Positions 1 to 6,021 of a stretch of DNA of 6,031 bases are shown piece by piece. The stretch is from Bacillota bacterium (GTDB lineage Bacteria; Bacillota; Clostridia; Peptostreptococcales; Acidaminobacteraceae). The notes beneath the pieces were generated by a model that saw only the letters and a list, made by a program, of their open reading frames with translations, was not told the origin of the DNA and searched no databases. The position numbers were made by a program, and so were the translations under genes. Position 1 is the first letter of the stretch. Every line of letters starts with the position of its first letter. The DNA lies in contig JAEZUZ010000118.1 in assembly GCA_023443345.1 (NCBI GenBank), forward strand, positions 1-6,031. Reading direction: 5' to 3'.

Positions 1-593
1 ATATATAACAGTCCTTCTTTTGACTTATCTTGAATAATTTCCAATAATTTTTTAGATATATTATTTTTTTCAGAAGAAGAAACTTTGTATATCATAAACT
101 TAGAATCTCTGTTTAAAATTTTATTGTTTACACAATATTCAAAAGTTACTTGTGACAATAAGTGTTTTCCTACACCCTTTTGCCCATAAAGCATTATTGG
201 CAATCCATGTGGATAATTAATAGCTGCTTTTATCTGATTTATAATAAAGTCAAAAGTTGTATCAAAACCTATAATTTTGTGAAAATCTAAATTTCTAGAA
301 CTAGCCTTTTGTACATAATTTTTTAGTTCTTCAATACTAAGGAATTCAAATTTATCAAATTTTACATTATAAAATTCTTCAATTTTATTGACACTTAGAT
401 AATACACGGGTCTTGTAACGATCTTAACTAATAAACTTTCCTTAAATAAATCATTTAGATGTTGAGAAGCTAATGATCTAGAAAGATTTAGTATATCAGA
501 AATATATTTTGTGTTTAGCTTTCTAAGTGAATCAGTATCACATAGACTCTCTGTATTATCTTTAATGAAATTTAGTATTTCCTGTTTTGTCAT
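1..593 (-). CDS. LevR/NtrC-like transcriptional regulator, N-terminal part (truncated by window edge)
   Basis: I translated this frame by hand: an ATG at 593 (complement) opens 197 codons that run off the left edge without a stop. Residues about 20-66 look like a winged helix-turn-helix (ISDILNLSRSLASQHLNDLF, then a hydrophobic strand pair). Residues about 104-150 match the start of the sigma-54-interaction AAA+ domain of LevR-type activators: FHKIIGFD, then INQIKAAINYPHGLPIMLYG, then a P-loop. Such proteins usually carry PRD and PTS IIA-like domains after the AAA+ part and activate sugar PTS operons from sigma-54 promoters; those parts are outside the window, so this is family knowledge, not observation. 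The Walker A at residues 137-144 reads GQKGVGKH, with His where Ser/Thr is expected. The start is supported by AAGGAG at 599-604, 5 nt before ATG. It is transcribed divergently from the lipoprotein gene. The family call is fairly secure; the regulated target is unknown. Confidence 0.8.
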   Translation of the reverse strand, partial: MTKQEILNFIKDNTESLCDTDSLRKLNTKYISDILNLSRSLASQHLNDLFKESLLVKIVTRPVYYLSVNKIEEFYNVKFDKFEFLSIEELKNYVQKASSRNLDFHKIIGFDTTFDFIINQIKAAINYPHGLPIMLYGQKGVGKHLLSQVTFEYCVNNKILNRDSKFMIYKVSSSEKNNISKKLLEIIQDKSKEGLLY

Positions 594-631
594 TTTCTCT
601 CCTTGAATAAATAATAAATAAGTTTATTTAA

Positions 632-659
632 CTTGTAATAACTTATAGTTATTTTTCAA
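632..659 (-). promoter_or_regulatory. Possible promoter of the LevR-like gene
   Basis: On the minus strand TTGAAA (654-659) is a good -35 match, followed after 16 bp by TACAAG (632-637), a weak 4-of-6 match to the -10 box. The spacer is filled almost exactly by the palindrome at 637-653. No sigma-54 type GG/GC element was seen here. This is the best candidate I found for the gene starting at 593, but the weak -10 keeps confidence low. Confidence 0.3.
637..653. promoter_or_regulatory. 17-bp perfect inverted repeat, possible operator
   Basis: AATAACT (637-643), TAT, AGTTATT (647-653): 7-bp perfect arms around a 3-nt centre. It lies 44 bp upstream of the LevR-like start codon and within the spacer of the candidate minus-strand promoter, where a bound repressor would block transcription. 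AT-rich DNA makes short palindromes by chance, so the operator role is inference from position. Confidence 0.35.
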
Positions 660-706
660 CACTATAATATAATATTCAATCTTTTTTTAACACTAACATT
701 TTTTTC

Positions 707-719
707 ATAACAGTGTTAT
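707..719. promoter_or_regulatory. 13-bp perfect inverted repeat upstream of the lipoprotein promoter, possible operator
   Basis: ATAACA (707-712), G, TGTTAT (714-719): 6-bp perfect arms with a one-base centre. It abuts or slightly overlaps the candidate -35 element of the plus-strand promoter. A looser inverted pair, TAACACT (688-694) with AGTGTTA (712-718), shares its right half, and AACACT also occurs at 659-664, 30 bp before the copy at 689-694. This repeated AACACT/AGTGTT spacing could reflect a multi-site regulator. The binding protein is unknown. Confidence 0.35.
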
Positions 720-749
720 TGTTTCAAATTATTAAATAGAGGGTATAAT
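719..749 (+). promoter_or_regulatory. Sigma-A type promoter of the lipoprotein gene
   Basis: A perfect TATAAT at 744-749 lies 22 bp before the start codon. The -35 is weak: TTGTTT at 719-724 with a 19-bp spacer, or GTTTCA at 721-726 with a 17-bp spacer. The predicted transcript would start near 756, giving a short leader that contains the ribosome binding site AGGAGG (762-767). A weak -35 next to a palindrome fits a regulated promoter. Confidence 0.6.
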
Positions 750-771
750 CAAACATGTTTAAGGAGGAAAA

Positions 772-1410
772 ATGAAAAAAAGAATACTTTTAGCAACTAC
801 TTTAGTTTTAGCACTAGCTTTTGCTGGTTGTGAAAAAAAAGTTGAACAACAACCAACTAATTCACAAAAACAAGAAGTTCAAACTCAAGATAATAAGACA
901 CAGGAACCTGTAAAGAAGGAAGAAAGTAATAAAGGTACACAACCTGCACCTACTCCATCTTCTGATACACAAAATTATATAAGTCTTGATAAAGCAATTG
1001 AGACATTTAAAAACACTTTTGGTGAAAGTGAACTAAAAAATATTGAATTTAAAAATGAAGATGGTATCAAGGTATATGACATTGATGGATTTAATCAAGC
1101 AAAGAATCTAGAGTTTGAAATAAGAATTAATGCTATTGATGGAACAATTATTAAGCAAAAACAAGATAACGACAATGATTTACACTTAGCAATCAATTTT
1201 AATGATAATAATAATTTAAATACAGCAATGAAGTCTATTCAAGAAACATATCCAAATTTAGCAGTTAATTCTTATGAAATTAAGACAGATGATAACAACA
1301 ATACTCTAACAAAATACGAATTTAAACTACGTAATGAAAATAACTTAGAAACAGAAGTTAAAGTATACTTAGATTCAAATGGTACAGTTGTTAAACAAGT
1401 TCAAGACTAA
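772..1410 (+). CDS. Secreted lipoprotein with two PepSY-like domains
   Basis: The 212-residue product begins with a lipoprotein signal peptide: MKKR, a hydrophobic stretch at residues 5-18, then a lipobox ending in Cys20 (LAFAGC). The mature protein should be lipid-anchored on the outer face of the membrane. Residues 21-67 form a Gln/Thr/Lys/Pro-rich disordered linker. Two PepSY-like units follow, about 69-131 and 146-212; each has a helix-forming start and a strand pair ending in a D-G or N-G turn (AIDGTIIKQ and DSNGTVVKQ). PepSY domains occur in peptidase propeptides and in surface proteins that may inhibit proteases or bind cell-envelope partners; no specific partner can be named. Translation start is clear: AGGAGG ends 4 nt before ATG. 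The gene is monocistronic, with its own promoter and a terminator just after the stop. It has no obvious functional link to the PTS operon. The lipoprotein call is strong, PepSY is likely, the function unknown. Confidence 0.85.
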   Translation: MKKRILLATTLVLALAFAGCEKKVEQQPTNSQKQEVQTQDNKTQEPVKKEESNKGTQPAPTPSSDTQNYISLDKAIETFKNTFGESELKNIEFKNEDGIKVYDIDGFNQAKNLEFEIRINAIDGTIIKQKQDNDNDLHLAINFNDNNNLNTAMKSIQETYPNLAVNSYEIKTDDNNNTLTKYEFKLRNENNLETEVKVYLDSNGTVVKQVQD

Positions 1411-1414
1411 TAAA

Positions 1415-1450
1415 AATAAAAAAATGCGACATATGTCGCATTTTTTTATT
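1415..1450. terminator. Bidirectional intrinsic terminator between convergent genes
   Basis: A 36-bp perfect palindrome centred between 1432 and 1433. The core stem ATGCGAC (1424-1430) pairs with GTCGCAT (1435-1441) around an ATAT loop. Seven A (1418-1424) precede it and seven T (1441-1447) follow, so either strand gives a hairpin followed by a U run. It begins 5 bp after the lipoprotein stop codon and ends 5 bp short of the aldolase stop codon, so it should end both transcripts. Confidence 0.93.
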
Positions 1451-1455
1451 AGAGA

Positions 1456-2319
1456 CTATCTATTAAATTTATTAAAGCTATTAAATACTCTTATCTTTTC
1501 TTTTACTTCTTCTTTAATATTGGACTTAACTTTTGCAGTAATTTTTTTAGGATCAAGCTCAGTTTCTTTAACAGACTTTGACTCTTCTTTTAAAGTATCA
1601 ATATACACTTTTTTAAGACCAGTACCTACATTGATTTTACCCATTCCACTTTTATAACAGCGTATAAAGTCACTATCTGCTACACCTGTGCCACCATGTA
1701 ATACTAAATGACAAGGCACAAGTTCATTTATTTTATTTAAACGCTCAAAATCAAGTTTAGGTTCTTTCTTATAAAGTCCATGAGCTGTACCAATAGCAAC
1801 TGCTAAAGCATCTACCTTTGTTGCTTCATAAAATCTTTTAGCATCATTAGGTAAAGTTAAGCATGCATCTTCTTCTGACACTGATATATTGTCCTCTACT
1901 CCACCTACATGTCCAATTTCTGCTTCTACACTTGCACCATATTTTCTAGCATATTCTATTACTTCATTTGTCATCTTTACATTTTCTTCAAAAGATTTAG
2001 ATGAAGCATCAATCATTACAGAACCAAATCCTGCAAGTATAGCTTCCTTACATAATTCAACTGAAGTAGAATGATCTAAATGTAAGCATACAGGAATATC
2101 AACAGACTCTGCAATTCCTCTAACTAGCCCTACAAGTGGTTTTAATCCGAAGTATTTTACTACTGTCATTGAAGCTGAAACTATTACAGGAGAACTTAAT
2201 TCATTAGCTGCATCAACTATCCCCTGAACATCCTCATATCCATTAAAGTTAAATGCACCTATTGCACAACTATTATCTTTTGTATACTCAAGAACACTTT
2301 TTAAATTTACAAATGCCAT
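1456..2319 (-). CDS. Class II ketose-bisphosphate aldolase (GatY/KbaY/Fba family)
   Basis: A 287-residue zinc-dependent cytoplasmic aldolase of usual length for the tagatose/fructose-bisphosphate aldolase family. Visible motifs: FNFNGYED near residues 23-30; LHLDHS with catalytic Asp82 and zinc ligand His83; VEAEIGHVGG at 131-140; GTAHGLY with zinc ligand His180; LHGGTG with zinc ligand His208; INVGTGL (229-235) with Asn230 for phosphate or substrate binding. The C-terminal DPKKI and KEKIRVF segments are also typical. Spacing of the metal ligands matches the GatY pattern, so the enzyme looks intact. The family cleaves ketose 1,6-bisphosphates to dihydroxyacetone phosphate and an aldehyde; the exact sugar cannot be read from sequence. 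It is the last gene of the PTS operon; its ATG follows the IIC stop after one base (TAGTATG), with GGGAG/TAGG purine-rich sequence upstream. No sugar-phosphate kinase accompanies it. The family is certain, the substrate open. Confidence 0.93.
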   Translation of the reverse strand: MAFVNLKSVLEYTKDNSCAIGAFNFNGYEDVQGIVDAANELSSPVIVSASMTVVKYFGLKPLVGLVRGIAESVDIPVCLHLDHSTSVELCKEAILAGFGSVMIDASSKSFEENVKMTNEVIEYARKYGASVEAEIGHVGGVEDNISVSEEDACLTLPNDAKRFYEATKVDALAVAIGTAHGLYKKEPKLDFERLNKINELVPCHLVLHGGTGVADSDFIRCYKSGMGKINVGTGLKKVYIDTLKEESKSVKETELDPKKITAKVKSNIKEEVKEKIRVFNSFNKFNR

Positions 2320-2320
2320 A

Positions 2321-3418
2321 CTAATTACCTACTCCCTCTTGCTTTTTTTGTTTTTTTGAATAAGAGTATTTTTGATATATAAGCATCAATATAGTTACAA
2401 TTGCAACGCCAACTATTAATGCTATAAGGAAACCTAATATATTCTCAACTAAAGGCCACATAAAAAATCCATAAGATGAACCCGGAAATACATTAGATCC
2501 TAATGAAAATCCTATTGCACCTGCAACTCCTGAGCCTATCATACAAATAGGAATTATAGCTGGTTCCATAATTATGAAAGGTAATACACCTTCAGAAATT
2601 CCTAATAGTCCTAGTACAAAACATGAAACTCCACCTGCTTGAAGTTGAGGACTAAATACATTTTCTTTAAATACTTTTTTAGAAATAAGAGTAGATAAAC
2701 CTACACCAATCGGTGGAACCAATGCACCTAACATAAGTGCTATATATGAATAGCCAGTGTCAAAATATAGCTGTTTTCCTATTGTTCCAGCTACCTTATT
2801 TACGGGACCACCAAAGTCAAAAGCACGTGCTGCTGCTAATACTCCTGATAGCATAGCTCCGCCACCTTTTCCTATAGAATTTACTGCTACCTTACTTAAG
2901 TATGAAAAACCTGTACCTATTGGTGCTGCAACAAAATATGCTGCAATTGCAACTGCAAAACCTCCAATTACAGGAAGTAAAAATAGTGATTTTACTCCAA
3001 CATATTTTCTATCTAACTTGATTAATTTATTTAAATATAGAACAAAATATCCTGCAAAAAATCCTATTAATACAGCACCGATAAATCCAGAATTTAAATG
3101 TGCTGCCAAATAACCGCCTAGTAGTCCAGGAGCTAATCCAGGTCTATCAGCAATTGCAAAAGCAATATATCCAGCTAATATAGGATACATCAGGCTAAAC
3201 ATACCCTTACCTGCTATTTGATTTAGCCAGCAAAGTATGTATTGCAAACCTGTTGCAGTCTCCATTACATCTTTAGAACCAACATTTACCCCAAATATGA
3301 TTTGTCCTAAAAGAGAAGTAAGTCCTAGAGTAACCCCAGCTATAACAATAACTGGCATCATATATGAAATACCTGTCATTAATTGTTTTTGAATATTTTC
3401 TATTCTTTCTCTATTCAT
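2321..3418 (-). CDS. PTS fructose-type transporter, membrane subunit IIC
   Basis: A 365-residue polytopic membrane protein of the PTS EIIC type 2 (fructose/mannitol) family, which forms the sugar channel and binding site. Hydrophobic segments lie at about 14-40, 72-108, 110-130, 143-165, 221-243, 262-312 and 325-349, some holding more than one span. Signature motifs are IADRPGLAPG (89-98), FDFGGPVNK (200-208, the loop that is usually DMGGPVNK) and GISEGVLPF (273-281, compare GITEGAIPF). The C-terminus is a short charged tail (KKQKKQE), with no fused IIA or IIB, so the transporter is split into single-domain proteins. The start codon overlaps the IIB stop by 8 nt in the arrangement ATGAATAG, and AAGGGG at 3426-3431 provides a ribosome binding site with 7-nt spacing. 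Fructose or a related ketose is likely; mannose-type, glucose-type and lactose-type IIC families do not fit the motifs. Confidence 0.93.
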   Translation of the reverse strand: MNRERIENIQKQLMTGISYMMPVIVIAGVTLGLTSLLGQIIFGVNVGSKDVMETATGLQYILCWLNQIAGKGMFSLMYPILAGYIAFAIADRPGLAPGLLGGYLAAHLNSGFIGAVLIGFFAGYFVLYLNKLIKLDRKYVGVKSLFLLPVIGGFAVAIAAYFVAAPIGTGFSYLSKVAVNSIGKGGGAMLSGVLAAARAFDFGGPVNKVAGTIGKQLYFDTGYSYIALMLGALVPPIGVGLSTLISKKVFKENVFSPQLQAGGVSCFVLGLLGISEGVLPFIIMEPAIIPICMIGSGVAGAIGFSLGSNVFPGSSYGFFMWPLVENILGFLIALIVGVAIVTILMLIYQKYSYSKKQKKQEGVGN

Positions 3419-3737
3419 TAATTATCCCCTTACTAATAAGTTCATCTTTAATAAATTTTTCACCATTTGAAATTACATTTTGCAGCGAGATTTCAAAAAT
3501 TTTATCCTCAAATCCTGTAAATCTTTCAAACTCCCTTACTGCAACAGCTGCTGTAATGACAATTAAATCGGCTCTATTAACATCATCAATTGTAAGTTTA
3601 TTTTCAATACCAATTGACCCCTGTGTTTCTACTTTATAATCTGCACCCATTTTTTTAGCAGCTTGTTCAATTGCATCAGCTGCCATATATGTATGTGCAA
3701 TTCCTGTAGGACACGCTGAAATTCCAATAATATACAT
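3411..3737 (-). CDS. PTS fructose-type phosphotransfer subunit IIB
   Basis: A 108-residue cytoplasmic protein, full length for a stand-alone fructose-type IIB. The phosphocysteine loop is at the N-terminus: ISACPTGIAHTYMAADAIE, with Cys9 as the phosphorylated residue and the following PTGIAHT forming the phosphate-binding loop. KVETQGSIG near residues 35-43 is a second family hallmark. The segment DLIVITAAVAVREFERF replaces the more usual AADVAV...ERF, lacking the Asp but otherwise similar. It accepts phosphate from IIA and transfers it to the sugar bound by IIC. The ribosome binding site AAAGGAGA (3742-3749) sits 4 nt before the ATG, and 12 nt separate it from the IIA stop. The IIC reading frame starts within its last codons. 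Confidence 0.93.
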   Translation of the reverse strand: MYIIGISACPTGIAHTYMAADAIEQAAKKMGADYKVETQGSIGIENKLTIDDVNRADLIVITAAVAVREFERFTGFEDKIFEISLQNVISNGEKFIKDELISKGIINE

Positions 3738-3749
3738 AATTTCTCCTTT

Positions 3750-4193
3750 CTATTGACTTAATAACTCAAGAATTACTTTCTTATTTTGAGTATTTAAAAG
3801 TCTGTTCCTAAAGTCTTTGTCCATTAATTTTCTAGCTAGAGAACTCAAAAGTTTTAAATGCAAATTTTCTTCTGAATCCTTTGGAACAAATATTGCAATA
3901 ATCAAATGTACTAGCTTTCCATCTAAAGTTTGCCACTCAATGCCTTCTCTATTTTTAATAAAAATTAATGCCGGCTTTAAAATAGTTGAGCTTTGAGTAT
4001 GCGGGATTGCAATTCCATCTGTAAATCCTGTGCTTATTTCTTTTTCTCTTTCTAACAATGCTTTCAATACTTCATCAGAATTATTTGAAATAGATAATTT
4101 CTCTGATTGAATTGAAAGAAAATTTAGACATTCAAGCTTTGTATTTAATTTTTCAGATAAAAATATATGATTTTCTTCAATAATTTTATTCAT
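3750..4193 (-). CDS. PTS fructose/mannitol-type phosphotransfer subunit IIA (start placed at 4193)
   Basis: A cytoplasmic IIA of the type 2 fructose/mannitol family, 147 residues with the start chosen here. The active-site motif REKEISTGFTDGIAIPHTQS gives phospho-accepting His65, and the second family histidine is His112 in NLHLKLL. It takes phosphate from HPr and hands it to IIB. A longer frame opens at 4229 (159 residues), but that ATG has no visible ribosome binding site and would overlap the regulator gene by 44 nt. The ATG at 4193 has TTGGAG upstream (GGAG at 4204-4207, 10-nt spacing), and the product then begins MNKIIEENHIFL, as expected for the domain. With this start the gene overlaps the regulator stop by 8 nt (ATGAATAA), the same geometry as the IIB/IIC junction. 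Confidence 0.9.
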   Translation of the reverse strand: MNKIIEENHIFLSEKLNTKLECLNFLSIQSEKLSISNNSDEVLKALLEREKEISTGFTDGIAIPHTQSSTILKPALIFIKNREGIEWQTLDGKLVHLIIAIFVPKDSEENLHLKLLSSLARKLMDKDFRNRLLNTQNKKVILELLSQ

Positions 4194-6009
4194 ATTTGCT
4201 ATTCTCCAATTCAGTGATAAATTTTTCATATGTATTTGCTTCTAAAAGTTTTGTTGCACTATCTTTATTATTTAAAATCTTATAAAATTTTTTCAAATAC
4301 GATAATTTATCTAAATCTTTACTGCTTATAATAAGCACAATTACAAGTTTTACTTTAGTTTTTGACCAACAAATAGCCTTATCTAGTTTAAATATTGAAA
4401 TTGTAGATTTGACATTTTCATCAGCAATAATATGTGGAAATGCAATTTGATTTCCAATCTCTGTTGATGCCAATTCTTCTCTTTCTATTATTTTTTTTGC
4501 ATCATCTTTTGAAACTACAGATTTATTGCTCAAAATATCTACTATTTTTTTTAAAATTTCACTTTTAGACTTTGCTTTCAAATTTATAAATAGATCTTTA
4601 TTAAAAAATGAATAAAGCAAATTATCAGAAATAAAAGATATTTCAAGTTTATCCTTGGTAAGAATTTTACTTCCATCTATAACTGGAATTCCTAAATCAT
4701 AATTATCTAATTTTACTGTTGAAATTATATAATCAGGTTTTAATGAAATTGCTAGATCTAGATACACTGAAGGATATACACCTATAACTGCAATATTTCT
4801 AAAGTTATCTTCTATTTTATTTTTAACTATCTCTGATGTACCAATTCCATAATTGCATATTATAATTGCTTTTTTTAGAGATAAATATTTATTTCTACAT
4901 GCACCTAAATGAATTGCAATATAACCTAACTCATCTTCATTTATCTCAACATCAAATGTATTTTTAATTTGTTTTGCAATGATTAAAGCATCATTTAATT
5001 CAACTAAATATTCTGTTTTTATCTCTTTTAAAATTGGATTGGAAAGCAAATCATTATTTGGCCTTTTTAATAAAAAATCTATATGGGTCATAAGAGCACT
5101 TTTAGATTTATCAGTAAAGTTATAATAATTAGGATTTACTTGCTCAATAAGTAAAATTGAATAATCAAGTAATTTTTTAATTTTTTCTTTTAAATCTAAT
5201 TCATTTTTATTTCCACCAAAAAATGTATTTCTATAGATATATTCAATTTCTGCTATTCCAATTCTACACTTACACTCATCATTAATTTTTACTATTATAT
5301 TTTTTATTATTTTGTGATAAAGTGCTTCCTTATATTGTGTATTTTCACTATATTTTAAAGACCTATATACACTAATTAGAATATGAGACAATAAAATCGA
5401 AAAATCTACATAACTGAACTGAACCTTAGAGTTTAAAAGTTCCTGTTTTACTATCTTATTTATTTTTTCAAACATTTCTTGATCTATGTTTGGCAATGAA
5501 GTAGAAATCAATACATTGTTTTGATATATCATAAATTCACTCAAAAGCATCTTTCTAATATTTTCTTCATTACCTATTAGCTCTATATTTGAACGTTTTT
5601 TATAATTTATTACTAAGTTATATTTTTTAAATAGAATATTTATTTCTTTAAATTTATTAATAATAAATGAATCACTATAAAATAAATTTTCACTTAAACA
5701 ATCAATATCCCATTTATTTTTTTCAAGAAGGCATATAATAATTTTATGATTTATTGTATTTTTTGACTTATAAAATATAACTCTCTTAAATTTATTAAAT
5801 TCATTCTTATTTTTGTAATTTAAAAAATATCCTCTAACTTTATCATATTGAATATCTACATGATATTTTCCCAAATTAGATTTCAAAGTATTAATATATC
5901 TACTAAAACTTCTAATAGAAATATTGAGCTTCTTAGAGGCAAATTCTTTAGATATATATTTATATTCAAAAAATAAAATTAATAGAGAAATTTCTTTTTC
6001 ATTAAACAT
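4186..6009 (-). CDS. PRD-containing PTS-responsive transcriptional regulator (MtlR/LicR/BglG-type, with IIB-like and IIA-like domains)
   Basis: A 607-residue cytoplasmic regulator with the layout of MtlR/LicR-type activators. Residues about 1-65 form an HTH (ISKEFASKKLNISIRSFSRYIN) and about 85-150 a second Mga-like HTH region. PRD1 spans about 180-275, with His209 in LLSHILISVYR; PRD2 spans about 285-375, with His309 in LMTHIDFLLKR and His367 in ELGYIAIHLGA. A IIB-like domain at about 378-460 has Cys385 in IICNYGIGTS, and a IIA-like domain at about 472-605 has His526 in IAFPH. In the family, HPr and the cognate PTS proteins phosphorylate these residues to tie activity to sugar supply. Oddities: Asn261 stands where PRD1's second His is expected, and Tyr571 where IIA proteins have their second His. 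It is the first gene of the operon and overlaps IIA, so it probably controls its own operon. Its start has AAGGAAAG upstream at 6014-6021. Direct DNA-binding activation is more likely than RNA antitermination, since no CAT-type RNA-binding domain is seen. Confidence 0.92.
   Translation of the reverse strand: MFNEKEISLLILFFEYKYISKEFASKKLNISIRSFSRYINTLKSNLGKYHVDIQYDKVRGYFLNYKNKNEFNKFKRVIFYKSKNTINHKIIICLLEKNKWDIDCLSENLFYSDSFIINKFKEINILFKKYNLVINYKKRSNIELIGNEENIRKMLLSEFMIYQNNVLISTSLPNIDQEMFEKINKIVKQELLNSKVQFSYVDFSILLSHILISVYRSLKYSENTQYKEALYHKIIKNIIVKINDECKCRIGIAEIEYIYRNTFFGGNKNELDLKEKIKKLLDYSILLIEQVNPNYYNFTDKSKSALMTHIDFLLKRPNNDLLSNPILKEIKTEYLVELNDALIIAKQIKNTFDVEINEDELGYIAIHLGACRNKYLSLKKAIIICNYGIGTSEIVKNKIEDNFRNIAVIGVYPSVYLDLAISLKPDYIISTVKLDNYDLGIPVIDGSKILTKDKLEISFISDNLLYSFFNKDLFINLKAKSKSEILKKIVDILSNKSVVSKDDAKKIIEREELASTEIGNQIAFPHIIADENVKSTISIFKLDKAICWSKTKVKLVIVLIISSKDLDKLSYLKKFYKILNNKDSATKLLEANTYEKFITELENSKYE
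4204..4207 (-). promoter_or_regulatory. Ribosome binding site that decides the IIA start
   Basis: GGAG on the minus strand, within TTGGAGAA, lies 10 nt before the ATG at 4193 and inside the last codons of the regulator. No comparable purine run precedes the ATG at 4229, so this site favours the shorter IIA product and coupling to translation of the regulator. Confidence 0.6.
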
Positions 6010-6013
6010 ATGT

Positions 6014-6021
6014 CTTTCCTT
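6014..6021 (-). promoter_or_regulatory. Ribosome binding site of the operon's first gene
   Basis: AAGGAAAG on the minus strand lies 4 nt before the ATG at 6009 and supports that start. The remaining bases to the right edge show no recognisable promoter; the operon promoter and any operator must lie beyond 6031. Confidence 0.6.

Noticed and set aside
611..634. AT-only hairpins (TAAATA-AGTT-TATTTA and AAGTT-N5-AACTT) before the LevR-like gene
   Set aside because: Short, overlapping, A/T-dominated and expected by chance in such DNA; not supported as a riboswitch or attenuator.
594..771. Sigma-54 promoter or catabolite-responsive (cre) site in the divergent region
   Set aside because: I looked for a GG-N10-GC element and a cre-like palindrome with central CG and found neither.
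1379..1657. Plus-strand open frame across the lipoprotein end, terminator and aldolase 3' end
   Set aside because: It runs through the terminator palindrome and is antisense to the conserved aldolase C-terminus; no ribosome binding site or family likeness.
1889..2074. Plus-strand open frame of 61 codons inside the aldolase gene
   Set aside because: Antisense to conserved aldolase motifs and has no ribosome binding site; a shadow frame.
2757..3113. Plus-strand open frame of 118 codons inside the IIC gene
   Set aside because: Antisense to the IIC signature FDFGGPVNK region; composition looks like a reverse-frame shadow.
3364..3639. Plus-strand hydrophobic open frame across the IIB/IIC junction
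   Set aside because: Antisense to two well-supported genes; its hydrophobicity follows from the complement of Lys/Glu/Asn-rich codons.
4194..4229. N-terminal extension of IIA starting at 4229
   Set aside because: No ribosome binding site at 4229, a 44-nt overlap with the regulator, and the extra 12 residues do not resemble a IIA start; 4193 is better.
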